The position numbers were made by a program, and so were the translations under genes. This document shows positions 6,441 to 15,157 of a stretch of DNA of 64,000 nt, piece after piece. The notes below the pieces were generated by a model. It made no database searches. It saw only the letters and a program-made list of their open reading frames with translations, and was not told the DNA's origin. Within the stretch, counting starts at the first letter, position 1. Each line of letters starts with the position of its first letter. The stretch comes from Leifsonia shinshuensis (GTDB lineage: Bacteria; Actinomycetota; Actinomycetes; Actinomycetales; Microbacteriaceae), in assembly GCF_022606355.1 (NCBI RefSeq), contig NZ_JAHHZQ010000002.1, positions 248,001-312,000 of the forward strand, written 5' to 3'.

Positions 6441-8627
6441 CTAGCCCAGCACCACCAGCTCCCGCGTCGATCGCGTCATCGCCACATAGTGGTCGACGGC
6501 GCCCGCGATCCCCTCACCGAAGGCCTCGGGGGCGACCAGCACGACCAGGTCGAACTCGAGCCCCTTCGACTGCGCGGGCGTGAGCACGCGCACACGATCG
6601 GAGCGCGGGACGACCGCCGCCACGGCATCCGTCTCGCCGTCGGCCGCGATGACGCAGCCGATCCCGGCCGGGTCGCCGGAGAGCCACGCGGCGACGATCG
6701 CGGCGAGGTCGCCACGCGTCCCGTGCACGACAGGGAGCCCACTCGTGCGCACCGACGTCGGCACGTTCGCGTCCGGGATGGCCGCCCGGATCACCGGCTC
6801 CGCCTCGGTCATGATCTCCTCCGGCGTGCGGTAGTTGATGCTCAACGTCGAGACCCGCGCGTCCGGGATCCCCACCCCAGCGAGCCTCGTCGACCATGCC
6901 TCCGTGAAGCCGTGCCGCGCCTGCGCCCGGTCGCCCACGATCGTGAAGCCGCGCGACGGACAGCGCCGCAGCAGCATCCTCCACTCGGCATCCGTGAGTT
7001 CCTGCGCCTCGTCCACGACGATGTGCGCGAACGGCCCGGCGAGCACGTCAGGATCGAGCGAGGGGAGCGCCGCCTCGTCGATCAGAGAGGTCTGCGCGTC
7101 CGACCCGCGCAGCATCGTCACGAGTCCCTCGCCGTCGTCGGCCGCGATCAGGTCGTCGACCACACGGTTCCTGCCCTCGCGCTCGAACGCGAGCACGGCC
7201 TCCCGCTCGCGACGCACGCGGTTCGCGGTCGGGTCGCCGATGCGCTGGCGCGCGGCGTCGAGCAGCGGGAGGTCGGAGAGCGTCCACGCGCGCGGGTCGT
7301 CGCGCTGCAGCAGCGCGACCTCCTCCGCGGTCAGCCCGGGTGCGCACGCCTGCAGGTAGGCGGGAACCGAGAACAGGTCGGCGAGCACGCCGGCCGGGTC
7401 GAGGAGCGGCCAGGCCCGGGTGAACGCGCTCCGCAGCGCGGCGTTCTGCGTGAGCTGACCGCGCAGGGCGCCCGCCGGGACGGAGTCTCCGGCCTTCGTC
7501 TCCAGGATCGTCAGCAACTCCTCCCACACCTCGTCGCGCGCTTCGTCGTGCGGGGTTGCGGCGCCGGCCACGTCGAACGCGTCCGCCCAGTCGCCGGGCG
7601 TGAGCGGGAGGTCGGCCCACTCGGTCTCGACGACCATCCCGCGCGAGGGCGGCACCTCGTAGTGGCGCACGGCCTGCTCGACGGCTGCGACCATCGCCGA
7701 CGACGCCTTGAGGCGGGCGACCTCCTCGTCGGCTTCGGTCCCGGCGGTCGCGCCTTCGGCGAGCAGGTCGCGCAGGGTGCAGAGCTGCACCCCTTCCTCC
7801 CCCAGGCTCGGGAGCACGTCGGACACGTACGCGAGGTACGCCGGGCTCGGTCCCACGAACAGCACGCCGCCGTGCCCGCGCGACAGCCGCGGGTCGGCGT
7901 ACAGCAGATAGGCGGCGCGGTGCAGCGCGACGACGGTCTTGCCCGTCCCTGGTCCGCCGTCCACGACGAGCGCGCCGCGGGAGCGATCGCGGATGATGGC
8001 GTCCTGATCGGCCTGGATGGTCGCGAGCACGTCGCGCATCCGCGGTGAGCGGCTCGCCCCGAGGCTCGCGATGAACGCGGACTGGTCGTCAAGCGCCGCG
8101 CGGGACGCTGCGTCGTCCAGCGCATCCGGGGCGAAGGCCTCGTCCCAGTAGTCGGTGACGCGACCGTTGGTCCACCGATAGCGCCGCCGGCTGACGAGCC
8201 CCATCGGGTCACCGAGGGTCGCGCCGAAGAACGGCTCGGCGGCGGGCGACCTCCAGTCGACGAGCAGCTTGCGACCGTCGCCGTCGGTGAGCCCGAAGCG
8301 CCCGATGTAGGTCGTCTCCTCGCTCGCCGCACCGCCGTCAGGGGCGGCCGGGACCATGCGCCCGAGGCAGACGTCGCGCCCGAACCGGCCGAGCGCGCGC
8401 AGCCGGGCGCTCAGGCGGCGGACCTCGGTGTCGCGGTCGAGCGCCTTCTGGCCGTGCCCTCCCGGGGCACGCAACTCGGCGGTGAGCTGATCGGACAGCT
8501 CCGCGATGGTCCGGCGGAGGGTCTCGTCGATGGCGGCGAAGTGCTGCTCATCCTGGGCGATGAGGGCGGGATCGCCTTTGAAGCGGAGATTTTCGGGCAG
8601 GGCGAAGGCAGTGGAGGTCGCAGTCAC
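6441..8627 (-). CDS. HelD/HelR-type RNA polymerase-associated UvrD-like ATPase
   Basis: About 728 residues of a superfamily-1 helicase-like ATPase. Walker A GGPGTGKTVVALHRAA is near residue 225, the DEAQ Walker B (IVVDEAQELTDAEW) near residue 538, and the UvrD-type C-terminal motif (YVAMTRSTREL) closes it. The N-terminus (DEQHFAAIDETLRR) and the TYIGRFGLTDGDGRKLLVDWRSPAAEPFF block are characteristic of HelD proteins, which recycle stalled RNA polymerase; the HelR subgroup displaces rifamycins. A rifamycin-associated element sits just upstream, supporting HelR. The GTG at 8627 is preferred because the longer frame to 8702 would translate through that element. No clear ribosome binding site is seen. 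Confidence 0.88.
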   Translation of the reverse strand: MTATSTAFALPENLRFKGDPALIAQDEQHFAAIDETLRRTIAELSDQLTAELRAPGGHGQKALDRDTEVRRLSARLRALGRFGRDVCLGRMVPAAPDGGAASEETTYIGRFGLTDGDGRKLLVDWRSPAAEPFFGATLGDPMGLVSRRRYRWTNGRVTDYWDEAFAPDALDDAASRAALDDQSAFIASLGASRSPRMRDVLATIQADQDAIIRDRSRGALVVDGGPGTGKTVVALHRAAYLLYADPRLSRGHGGVLFVGPSPAYLAYVSDVLPSLGEEGVQLCTLRDLLAEGATAGTEADEEVARLKASSAMVAAVEQAVRHYEVPPSRGMVVETEWADLPLTPGDWADAFDVAGAATPHDEARDEVWEELLTILETKAGDSVPAGALRGQLTQNAALRSAFTRAWPLLDPAGVLADLFSVPAYLQACAPGLTAEEVALLQRDDPRAWTLSDLPLLDAARQRIGDPTANRVRREREAVLAFEREGRNRVVDDLIAADDGEGLVTMLRGSDAQTSLIDEAALPSLDPDVLAGPFAHIVVDEAQELTDAEWRMLLRRCPSRGFTIVGDRAQARHGFTEAWSTRLAGVGIPDARVSTLSINYRTPEEIMTEAEPVIRAAIPDANVPTSVRTSGLPVVHGTRGDLAAIVAAWLSGDPAGIGCVIAADGETDAVAAVVPRSDRVRVLTPAQSKGLEFDLVVLVAPEAFGEGIAGAVDHYVAMTRSTRELVVLG

Positions 8628-8652
8628 GATCGTCGATTCTGCGCCCCCACCA

Positions 8653-8671
8653 CCCCCTTGCCGCAAGCCCC
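8653..8671 (-). promoter_or_regulatory. Rifamycin-associated element (RAE) upstream of the HelR-type gene
   Basis: On the minus strand the 19-mer GGGGCTTGCGGCAAGGGGG lies 26 bases upstream of the helicase start. From memory, the published RAE consensus is GGGGCTTGCGGCAAGGCCC, so 16 of 19 positions match, including the whole CTTGCGGCAAG palindrome. RAEs precede rifamycin-inactivating genes and helR in actinomycetes and mediate induction by rifamycins. Confidence 0.8.
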
Positions 8672-8705
8672 GCCCCGTCGCATATCCTGGAATTGCAGGC
8701 ACACG

Positions 8706-8745
8706 CCGCCGAGCACGCGAACTTTCCGCGTAGTCGGCGGTTTTT
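8706..8745. terminator. Hairpin with T-tract between MBL-fold gene and helicase gene
   Basis: The arms are CCGCCGAGCACGCG (8706-8719) and CGCGTAGTCGGCGG (8727-8740), followed on the plus strand by TTTTT. The upstream minus-strand gene (8771-9400) would read into it before the helicase promoter, so it probably separates the two units. In that direction the T-tract is on the entry side, so termination would rely on the stem alone. Confidence 0.45.
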
Positions 8746-8770
8746 CACTGATTTCGGGCGTACTCGCGGG

Positions 8771-9400
8771 CTACGCGGTCAGGCGGGCGGGGGCGCCGTG
8801 ACCGGGGCAGACGAGCCGCGGGGTCGAGGCAGTGAGCGCGGAGAGCGTCGCGTCGGCGGCTGGGCGGTCACTGATCAGGAAGCCGGGGAAGTGTACGAGC
8901 CGACCCTTCGAGACGAGAGCGGCATCGCCGATGAAGGCGACCCCGCGCCAGCGCACGATGTGATGGCCGGGTGTGTGGCCCGGCGCCGGCTCCGCCACGA
9001 CCGCTGGAGCGATCTGCACGCCGGTGGTGCCCGGCAGCGCGGTCAGCTCGGGAAGCTCTGCACGTCCCAGCCACCCCGACCGGAACATCGCGCGACGCAT
9101 CCGCGTCGGCGCCTCGGTGTCGCCGCGAAGGATGCGGATGTCGTGGTCGCCCAGCCAGACTCTGGCGTCGGTCGCGCGCTGAACGGCGGTCGCACCCCCG
9201 ACATGGTCGGGGTCGTAGTGCGTGAGCACGATGTCGGTGAGCTTCGGGATGCGCGCAGCGGACAGCTCCTCGACCACGGCGTCCGCGCTCGAGGGCAACC
9301 CGGTGTCGACGAGGACGGCCCGGTCGTCCTCCTCGATCAGGTAGGCGTTGCCGCCGCGGGTGGAAGTCAGCCGGTGGACCCCGGGGATCACGTCGCGCAT
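8771..9400 (-). CDS. MBL-fold metallo-hydrolase
   Basis: A 209-residue metallo-beta-lactamase-fold hydrolase starting at MRDVIPGVHRLTS. The metal motif THYDPDHVGG is near residue 65, followed by PAPGHTPGHHIVRW, FIGDAAL and a closing VCPGHGAP, so all zinc-binding histidines and the bridging Asp are present. Such stand-alone proteins include glyoxalase II-like thioesterases, lactonases and hydrolases of unknown substrate. The start at 9400 is preferred over upstream codons because family members begin with this strand. It is divergent from the AKR at 9516. No substrate can be named. Confidence 0.88.
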   Translation of the reverse strand: MRDVIPGVHRLTSTRGGNAYLIEEDDRAVLVDTGLPSSADAVVEELSAARIPKLTDIVLTHYDPDHVGGATAVQRATDARVWLGDHDIRILRGDTEAPTRMRRAMFRSGWLGRAELPELTALPGTTGVQIAPAVVAEPAPGHTPGHHIVRWRGVAFIGDAALVSKGRLVHFPGFLISDRPAADATLSALTASTPRLVCPGHGAPARLTA

Positions 9401-9515
9401 GAGTGGGATGCTAGCCCGCGTACGCGCTGCTGACGTGCGATCCATCACCGCCGGCGCACAATCCCATCACGACCTCCTGTTGGACTTCTCGCCGCGCCGG
9501 GCGGAGGCTGGCGGC

Positions 9516-10496
9516 ATGACAGACATGCAGTACACCCACCTGGGGCGATCGGGCTTGTCGGTGTCGCGACTGGTTCTCGGCACGATGAACTTCGGGCCGG
9601 AGACCACGTCGGAGGACTCCTTCGAGATCATGGATGCCGCCCACGCGGCCGGCATCAACTACTTCGACACCGCGAACGTCTACGGACGCAGCAAGGGCCG
9701 CGGCGCGACCGAGTCGATCATCGGCGACTGGTTCGCGAAGGGCGACGGGCGCCGCGAGCGCACCGTCCTCGCCACCAAGCTGTACGGCGCGATGGGCGAC
9801 TGGCCGAACGAGGGCAAGCTGTCGGCGCTCAACATCCGCCGCGCGCTCGACGCCAGCCTGAGGCGGCTGCAGACCGACTACATCGACATCTACCAGTTCC
9901 ACCACGTGGACAGGGAGACGCCGTGGGACGAGATCTGGCAGGCGATCGAGGTCGCCATCACCCAGGGCAAGATCCTCTACGCCGGCTCGAGCAACTTCGC
10001 CGGCTGGCACATCGCGACGGCACAGGCCGAAGCCCGCAAGCGTGACGCCCTCGGGCTCGTGAGCGAGCAGTCCATCTACAACCTCCTCACCCGGCAGGTG
10101 GAGCTGGAGGTGCTGCCCGCCGCCCGGGCGAACGGTGTCGGCGTGATCGCCTGGTCGCCGCTCCACGGCGGCCTGCTCGGCGGGGTGCTGCGCAAGCAGA
10201 ACGAGGGCAGGCGCCGCCTGGAAGGGCGCGCGGCCGAGACGCTCGCCACGCACCGCGACGCGATCGAGGCCTACGAATCGTTCGCGGCCGAGCTCGGCCA
10301 CGAGCCGGGCGACATCGCGCTCGCCTGGCTGCTCACCCGCCCGGGCGTCACCGGCCCGATCATCGGACCCCGCACCCGCGAGCAGTTGGAGGCCGGCATC
10401 CGCGCCCTCGACGTCCACCTGGATGGCGCAGCGCTCGACCGTCTCGACGAGATCTTCCCGGGCCACAAGACGGCGCCCGAGGATTACGCCTGGTAA
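9516..10496 (+). CDS. Aldo/keto reductase (YdhF/voltage-gated channel beta-like)
   Basis: A 326-residue NADPH-dependent AKR. It begins MTDMQYTHLGRSGLSVSRLVLGTMNFG, with the tetrad Asp/Tyr in NYFDTANVYG, Lys in VLATKLYG and His in YQFHHVD. The C-terminal cofactor-binding segment GPIIGPRTREQLEAG is present. Ribosome binding site GGAGG lies eight bases before ATG 9516. It resembles the AKR group acting on aldehydes or methylglyoxal; substrate unknown. It is followed 14 bases later by a second, different AKR, so the two are probably one transcript. Confidence 0.9.
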   Translation: MTDMQYTHLGRSGLSVSRLVLGTMNFGPETTSEDSFEIMDAAHAAGINYFDTANVYGRSKGRGATESIIGDWFAKGDGRRERTVLATKLYGAMGDWPNEGKLSALNIRRALDASLRRLQTDYIDIYQFHHVDRETPWDEIWQAIEVAITQGKILYAGSSNFAGWHIATAQAEARKRDALGLVSEQSIYNLLTRQVELEVLPAARANGVGVIAWSPLHGGLLGGVLRKQNEGRRRLEGRAAETLATHRDAIEAYESFAAELGHEPGDIALAWLLTRPGVTGPIIGPRTREQLEAGIRALDVHLDGAALDRLDEIFPGHKTAPEDYAW

Positions 10497-10510
10497 CGAA
10501 AGGACCCTGA

Positions 10511-11407
10511 GTGAAGAACCGCAGAATCGGCGATGTCGAAGTCTCCGCGATCGGCCTGGGCGGCATGCCCATGTCGATCGAGGGCCGACCCGACCGCAAG
10601 CGCTCCATCGACACCCTCCACGCCGCCCTCGACGCCGGTGTGACGCTGCTCGACACCGCCGACGCATACCACCTCCACGCCGACGAGGTCGGCCACAACG
10701 AGGAGCTGTTCGCCGAAGCGCTGCGCACCTGGAGCGGCGACGCCTCCACGGTGCTGGTCGCCACCAAGGGCGGCCACCTGCGCCCCGGCGACGGCAGCTG
10801 GTACGTGGACGGTCGCCCGGAGTATCTGAAGGAGGCCGCCAAAGCGTCCCTGGCACGCCTCGGCGGGGATGCGCTGGGCCTGTACCAGTTCCACCGGCCC
10901 GACCCCGCTGTCGCGTACGAGGACTCCGTCGGCGCGATCCGTGACCTCCTCGACGAGGGTGTCATCCGGCTGGCCGGGATCTCCAACGCGAACCCGGATC
11001 AGATCCGCCAGGCTCAGAGCATTCTCGGCGGTCGCCTGGCGTCGGTGCAGAACCAGTTCTCGCCGGCGTTCCGCTCCAGCGAGCCCGAACTGCGACTCGC
11101 GGACGAGCTGGGCATCGCCTTCCTGCCGTGGAGCCCGCTCGGCGGCATCAGCCGCGCCGGTGACCTCGGCGACCGGTTCGCACCGTTCGCAGAGATCGCG
11201 TCGGCGCGCGGAATCACCCCCCAGGTGGTCGCGCTCGCGTGGGAGCTGGCCCAGAGCCCGCACGTCATCCCGATCCCCGGCTCCTCCCGCCGGGAGACCA
11301 TCCTGGACTCGATCACGGCGGTGGATGTCGAACTCACGCCCGAGGAACTCGCCCGCCTCCGGCTCTCCACCGAGGGGCACGCAAACGCCCCTAAAACCGA
11401 GTTTTAG
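10511..11407 (+). CDS. Aldo/keto reductase
   Basis: A 298-residue AKR with a GTG start after an AAAGGACC ribosome binding site. The tetrad residues are in LLDTADAYHLHAD (Asp, Tyr), VLVATKGGH (Lys) and LYQFHRPDP (His); the NADP-binding loop is IPIPGSSRRETILDS. It is only distantly similar to its upstream neighbour. Its last codons (STEGHANAPKTEF) are translated from the conserved hairpin at 11374-11424, and the stop codon itself is inside that hairpin, so the natural C-terminus may once have been shorter. Convergent with the LysR gene at 11432. Confidence 0.9.
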   Translation: MKNRRIGDVEVSAIGLGGMPMSIEGRPDRKRSIDTLHAALDAGVTLLDTADAYHLHADEVGHNEELFAEALRTWSGDASTVLVATKGGHLRPGDGSWYVDGRPEYLKEAAKASLARLGGDALGLYQFHRPDPAVAYEDSVGAIRDLLDEGVIRLAGISNANPDQIRQAQSILGGRLASVQNQFSPAFRSSEPELRLADELGIAFLPWSPLGGISRAGDLGDRFAPFAEIASARGITPQVVALAWELAQSPHVIPIPGSSRRETILDSITAVDVELTPEELARLRLSTEGHANAPKTEF

Positions 11408-11424
11408 GGGCGTTGGCGTGCCCC
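11374..11424. terminator. Conserved palindromic hairpin between convergent genes (copy 2)
   Basis: The left arm GGGGCACGCAAACGCCCC plus TAAAAC is at 11374-11397 and the right arm GTTTTAGGGGCGTTGGCGTGCCCC at 11401-11424, with one mismatch and a 3-nt loop. It shares 24 or more consecutive bases with the element at 171-219. It contains the AKR stop codon and precedes the LysR stop at 11432. It probably acts as a bidirectional terminator. Confidence 0.75.
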
Positions 11425-11431
11425 TCGACGC

Positions 11432-12322
11432 TCAGGCGGGCGGCACCGGCGCCTCCACGCGCGCGAGCTGGCGCAGGAAGGCCGCCGCGGCCGGGCTCGA
11501 CTCATCGGAGACCGCCACAGCGACGGTCCACTCGGGAACGTCGCCGTTGAGCGCGACGGCTCGGAGCTGGTCCGGGCGCTTGCGGGCGAAGCTCTGCGGC
11601 ACCACGGCCACGCCGAGGTTGTAGCCGACGAGGTCGAGCAGCGGGTGCACGTCGTTGACCTCCATCGCCGCGCGATAGTCGAACCCGGCGCCCGCGAAGG
11701 CTCGGCGGGCGAGCGCCTGGGCGCCCCAGCCCTCCTGGAACCCGACGAGCGGCTCGCCGCGGAGCGCCTCGATCGGGATGCCGGTCTCGGCTGCGAAGCG
11801 GTGGTCGGGGTGGCAGAGCACCAGCAGCTGCTGCGTGCTCAGTCCGCGCAGCCGCACGCCGTTCGGCGCGTGGCCGGTGTCGACCACCACGGCGACGTCG
11901 GCGCGACCGCCGGCGACCGCGTCCACCAGCTCCTCCGAGCCCGAGTACCGCAGCCGCACCTCCACGCCGGGGTTCGCCGTGCGGAACGCCGCCAGCTCCG
12001 CGGGCAGGTCCACCGATCCGAGGCAGGGCTCGGCTCCGATGGTGAGCCGGCCGCGCAGCAGCCCGCGCACCGCTGCCACGGCGTTGCGCGCTGCTGCGGC
12101 GCTCGCGAGCGTGCGCACCGAGTCGGCGAGCAGTGCCTGGCCGGCCGTCGTCAGCTCGACGCGACGCGTGCTGCGGATGAAGAGGGAGGTGCCGAGCTCC
12201 TGTTCGAGCGACCGGATGGAGGCCGACAGGCCGGATTGCGAGATCTGCAGCAGCTCGGCGGCGCGAGTGAAGTGCCGCTCTTCGGCGACGGTCACGAAGT
12301 GTTCGAGCTGGCGGAGTTCCAT
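11432..12322 (-). CDS. LysR-family transcriptional regulator
   Basis: A 296-residue LysR regulator. The helix-turn-helix MELRQLEHFVTVAEERHFTRAAELLQISQSGLSASIRSLEQELG is textbook, followed by a linker helix and a periplasmic-binding-like effector domain beginning near residue 90 (GRLTIGAEPCLGSVDLP). It is convergent with the AKR pair and divergent from the saccharopine dehydrogenase-like gene at 12427, with a 104-bp gap between them. By the usual LysR habit it may control that divergent gene. The effector is unknown. Confidence 0.9.
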   Translation of the reverse strand: MELRQLEHFVTVAEERHFTRAAELLQISQSGLSASIRSLEQELGTSLFIRSTRRVELTTAGQALLADSVRTLASAAAARNAVAAVRGLLRGRLTIGAEPCLGSVDLPAELAAFRTANPGVEVRLRYSGSEELVDAVAGGRADVAVVVDTGHAPNGVRLRGLSTQQLLVLCHPDHRFAAETGIPIEALRGEPLVGFQEGWGAQALARRAFAGAGFDYRAAMEVNDVHPLLDLVGYNLGVAVVPQSFARKRPDQLRAVALNGDVPEWTVAVAVSDESSPAAAAFLRQLARVEAPVPPA

Positions 12323-12426
12323 TCAGCAAGGATACTGGTCAATCCAGCCTGCATCATCGACGCGGGCGGATAGGTGGGTGCCGCACCCGTCTGCCGCTCT
12401 GCCGCGCGGCTCGCCGATCGAGCACA

Positions 12427-13704
12427 ATGAGCCTCATGCGTATCCTGCTGATCGGCGCCGGTGGCGTCGGAAACGCCATCGCGAAGATCGCCGCCCGCCG
12501 CTCCTTCTACGAGACGATCGTGGTCGGCGACTACGACCCGGCCCGCGCGGAAGCCACCGTGGAGTGGATCCGGGCCCGGCACGGCCAGCACGTCGCGTCC
12601 CGATTCACCGCGACCCGCATCGATGCCTCCGACCCGGACTCCGTCGCCGCCGTCGCCCGCGAGCACCGGGCCACGCATGTGATGAACGCGGTGGAACCGA
12701 AGTTCGTCGAGTCGATCTTCGCCGGCGCGTTCGCCGCCGGAGCCGACTACCTCGATATGGCGATGAGCCTGTCCCACCCACACCCCACCGACCCCTACGC
12801 CCGAACCGGGATCAAGCTCGGCGACGCCCAATTCGCGCAGGCCGGCGTTTGGGAGGCCGCCGGCCGCCTCGCCCTGGTCGGCATGGGAGTCGAGCCCGGC
12901 CTCTCCGACGTGTTCGCCCGCTACGCCGCCGACGAACTCTTCTCGCACATCCAGGAGCTCGGCACCCGCGACGGCGCCAACCTCGTCGTCCGCGACGACG
13001 AGGGCAACGAGATCTTCGCCCCGTCCTTCAGCATCTGGACCACTATCGAGGAATGCCTCAACCCGCCCGTGATCTGGGAGAAGGACCGCGGTTGGTACAC
13101 GACCCCGCCGTTCAGCGAACCGGAGGTCTTCGACTTCCCCGAAGGCATCGGCGAAGTCGAGTGCGTCAACGTCGAACACGAGGAAGTCCTCCTCATGCCC
13201 CGCTGGCTCGACGCCGAACGCGTCACCTTCAAATACGGGCTCGGCGACGAGTTCATCGGCGTCCTCAAGACCCTTCATCTCCTCGGCCTCGACTCCACCG
13301 ACCCGATCCGCGTCCGCAGCACGGCCGGCCCGGTGGAGGTCGCCCCCCGCGACGTCGTCGCCGCGGCTCTCCCCGACCCGGCCACCATCGGCCCGCGGAT
13401 GACCGGCAAGACCTGCGCCGGCGTCCAGGTCACCGGCACCGGAACGGACGGCCTCCCCCGCAGCGTCTACCTCTACCACGTCGCGGACAACGAATGGACC
13501 ATGCGCGAATACGACGCCCAATGCGTCGTCTGGCAGACCGCCCTCAACCCCGTCATCGCCCTCGAACTCCTCGCCACCGGCACCTGGTCAGGCACCGGCA
13601 TCCTCGGCCCCGAAGCCTTCCCCGCCCGCCCGTACCTCGAACTCATGCAACGCCCAGAGGCCGACGGCGGCTACGGACAGGCCTGGGGGCTCCGCGAACC
13701 TTGA
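12427..13704 (+). CDS. Saccharopine dehydrogenase family protein
   Basis: A 425-residue protein with an N-terminal NAD(P)-binding Rossmann motif (RILLIGAGGVGNAIAKIAAR), a central AGADYLDMAMS segment and the saccharopine dehydrogenase-type C-terminal domain (GVEPGLSDVFARYAADELF). Members in actinobacteria act on lysine-derived or carboxynorspermidine-like opine adducts, or have unknown substrates. The ATG at 12427 and a second ATG three codons downstream at 12436 are both plausible; no strong ribosome binding site decides. Divergent from a LysR gene that may regulate it. No lysine pathway partner is nearby, so the substrate is open. Confidence 0.8.
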   Translation: MSLMRILLIGAGGVGNAIAKIAARRSFYETIVVGDYDPARAEATVEWIRARHGQHVASRFTATRIDASDPDSVAAVAREHRATHVMNAVEPKFVESIFAGAFAAGADYLDMAMSLSHPHPTDPYARTGIKLGDAQFAQAGVWEAAGRLALVGMGVEPGLSDVFARYAADELFSHIQELGTRDGANLVVRDDEGNEIFAPSFSIWTTIEECLNPPVIWEKDRGWYTTPPFSEPEVFDFPEGIGEVECVNVEHEEVLLMPRWLDAERVTFKYGLGDEFIGVLKTLHLLGLDSTDPIRVRSTAGPVEVAPRDVVAAALPDPATIGPRMTGKTCAGVQVTGTGTDGLPRSVYLYHVADNEWTMREYDAQCVVWQTALNPVIALELLATGTWSGTGILGPEAFPARPYLELMQRPEADGGYGQAWGLREP

Positions 13705-13738
13705 CCTCCCGCCGAAGTGGCAACGGTGGAGTCCCGGG

Positions 13739-14059
13739 TCACGCGTCGGACTGCTGCGGCTTCCAGACGAGCCACTTGCGTGCGACTTCCGCTTCCAGGT
13801 CCACGTCGAACCGCCGCGCGATCAACAGCACCTGCGCCAGCACGTCGGACAGCTCCGCACGGAAGTCCTCCACTCGCTGCAGCTCGGTGCGGCCCTTGTC
13901 GCGCGTCTGACCCGACCTCGCGAGATACGCCTGCATCAGCTCGCCGACCTCCTCGCCGAGCTTGAGCAGGAACCAGTCGTCCGTCCGGGTGATGTCGTGG
14001 CGCTGCGCGTAGAACGCCGACACCTCTTCCACCTCGTCTTGCAATGCCACGATCTCCAT
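13739..14059 (-). CDS. MazG-like nucleotide pyrophosphohydrolase domain protein
   Basis: A 106-residue all-alpha NTP pyrophosphohydrolase-fold protein. The metal-binding pair is visible as KLGEEVGELMQAY near residue 34 and ELSDVLAQVLLIA near residue 69 (the E-E-x-x-E and E-x-x-D motifs). Such small MazG-like proteins hydrolyse abnormal or excess (d)NTPs. The start MEIVALQDEVEEV at 14059 is chosen as the first ATG matching domain length. The gene follows the DUF302-like gene at 14104 on the same strand with a 44-base gap. Confidence 0.85.
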   Translation of the reverse strand: MEIVALQDEVEEVSAFYAQRHDITRTDDWFLLKLGEEVGELMQAYLARSGQTRDKGRTELQRVEDFRAELSDVLAQVLLIARRFDVDLEAEVARKWLVWKPQQSDA

Positions 14060-14103
14060 GCTCCGATCCTGGCAGCGACCGCGGACGCCCCAGGGCCGAC
14101 GCT

Positions 14104-14634
14104 CTACCGCCGCAGCACGCTCGGCCGCGGCAGTCCCAGGTCTTCGAGGAGGTCGCCGAGCATGCGGTCGAGCTCGTAGCCGGCCTGCGTGATCTTGTTG
14201 TTGCCGAAGCCGAGCAGCGGTGCGCTGGGCTGGTCGGCGCTCAGCACGGTCCGGCCCTCCCCCGCCGCGTGCAGCTCGACGCGGAACGGCGTGTAGAGCG
14301 CGGTGCCCGCGTCGTGCCGATACATCCTGGCCGCGGTCGCGTAGTCGCCGACGAGATAGCCGATGCCCGGGCGGTCGATGCCGCCCACCCGCATCACCGC
14401 GGTCGCGTCGCCGCGCCAGAAGCACACCAGCCGATGCGATTCGGGCCCGGCGAGCGACCGCGTCAGGGTCGTCCAGTCCGCCCCGGAGTCGAGCAGTCTG
14501 CGCAGGAGGTCGCGGTCGAGCTCCGGGACCTCCGCCTCGAATGCGGCGCGCAATGCGGCGAACGGCACCTCGGCCTCCAGCTCGATGCGGGTCCCGTCGA
14601 TCGGGTGGAGGCGCTCGGTGGCGCGGTAGGTCAC
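14104..14634 (-). CDS. DUF302-like domain protein
   Basis: A 176-residue soluble protein. The C-terminal part ([34 protein letters not shown], then [34 protein letters not shown]) resembles the DUF302 fold as found in actinobacterial proteins of similar length. The N-terminal 80 residues are less familiar. Its GTG start overlaps the panD stop as GTGA, so translation is probably coupled to panD. No biochemical role is known for this family; I infer none beyond co-expression with panD. Confidence 0.7.
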   Translation of the reverse strand: MTYRATERLHPIDGTRIELEAEVPFAALRAAFEAEVPELDRDLLRRLLDSGADWTTLTRSLAGPESHRLVCFWRGDATAVMRVGGIDRPGIGYLVGDYATAARMYRHDAGTALYTPFRVELHAAGEGRTVLSADQPSAPLLGFGNNKITQAGYELDRMLGDLLEDLGLPRPSVLRR

Positions 14635-15083
14635 GCGGCCCCGGCAGAAGGCGCAGCCGCCGGGCCACCGGCCGGCACGGCGAAGGGCGGCGCACCGACG
14701 CCTTCGGCGAGCGCCTCTGCGGGGTCGGCGCCGATCGCGACGATGCGGTTCGCGCCGTCTACGTGGACGACCGACGGCACGAACGTGCGCGCCTCCGCGT
14801 TGTCGAGCTGCGCGTAGGAGATGACGATGACGGTGTCGCCCACGTCGGCCAGGTGGGCCGCCGCGCCGTTCACCCCGATGACGCCGCTGCCGCGCTCCCC
14901 GGCGATCAGGTAGGTCTCGAACCGGGAGCCGTTGGTGACGTCGACCACCGCGACCTGCTCGCCCGGCAGCAGGTCGGCGGCCTCCATCAGGTCGAGGTCG
15001 ACGGTCAGCGAGCCGATGTAGTGGAGGTCGGCGTGGGTGACCGTCGCGCGGTGGATCTTGGACTTGAACATGGTGCGGAGCAC
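14631..15083 (-). CDS. panD: Aspartate 1-decarboxylase
   Basis: Pyruvoyl-dependent decarboxylase making beta-alanine from L-aspartate for pantothenate and CoA. The N-terminus [29 protein letters not shown] places the self-cleavage bond at Gly24-Ser25, the classical numbering, which supports the start at 15083. Lys9 and the Tyr/Arg processing residues are also visible. The frame is 150 residues, about 15-25 longer than most PanD, because of an Ala/Pro/Gly-rich tail ([19 protein letters not shown]). Downstream, a DUF302-like gene starts within its stop codon. No panB or panC is nearby. Confidence 0.95.
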   Translation of the reverse strand: MLRTMFKSKIHRATVTHADLHYIGSLTVDLDLMEAADLLPGEQVAVVDVTNGSRFETYLIAGERGSGVIGVNGAAAHLADVGDTVIVISYAQLDNAEARTFVPSVVHVDGANRIVAIGADPAEALAEGVGAPPFAVPAGGPAAAPSAGAA

Positions 15084-15157
15084 GGCCGGTCCTTTCGTGG
15101 TCTCCCTCCATTGTCCCGCGGGTTCGGAGGCGCCGGCCCGCCACGGGAGAATGGGGC

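Noticed and set aside
6435-6443. Terminator between the glutaredoxin and HelR-type genes
   Set aside because: The stop codons are three bases apart and no hairpin can fit; only a CTAGCTGCTAG near-palindrome is present, too short to call.
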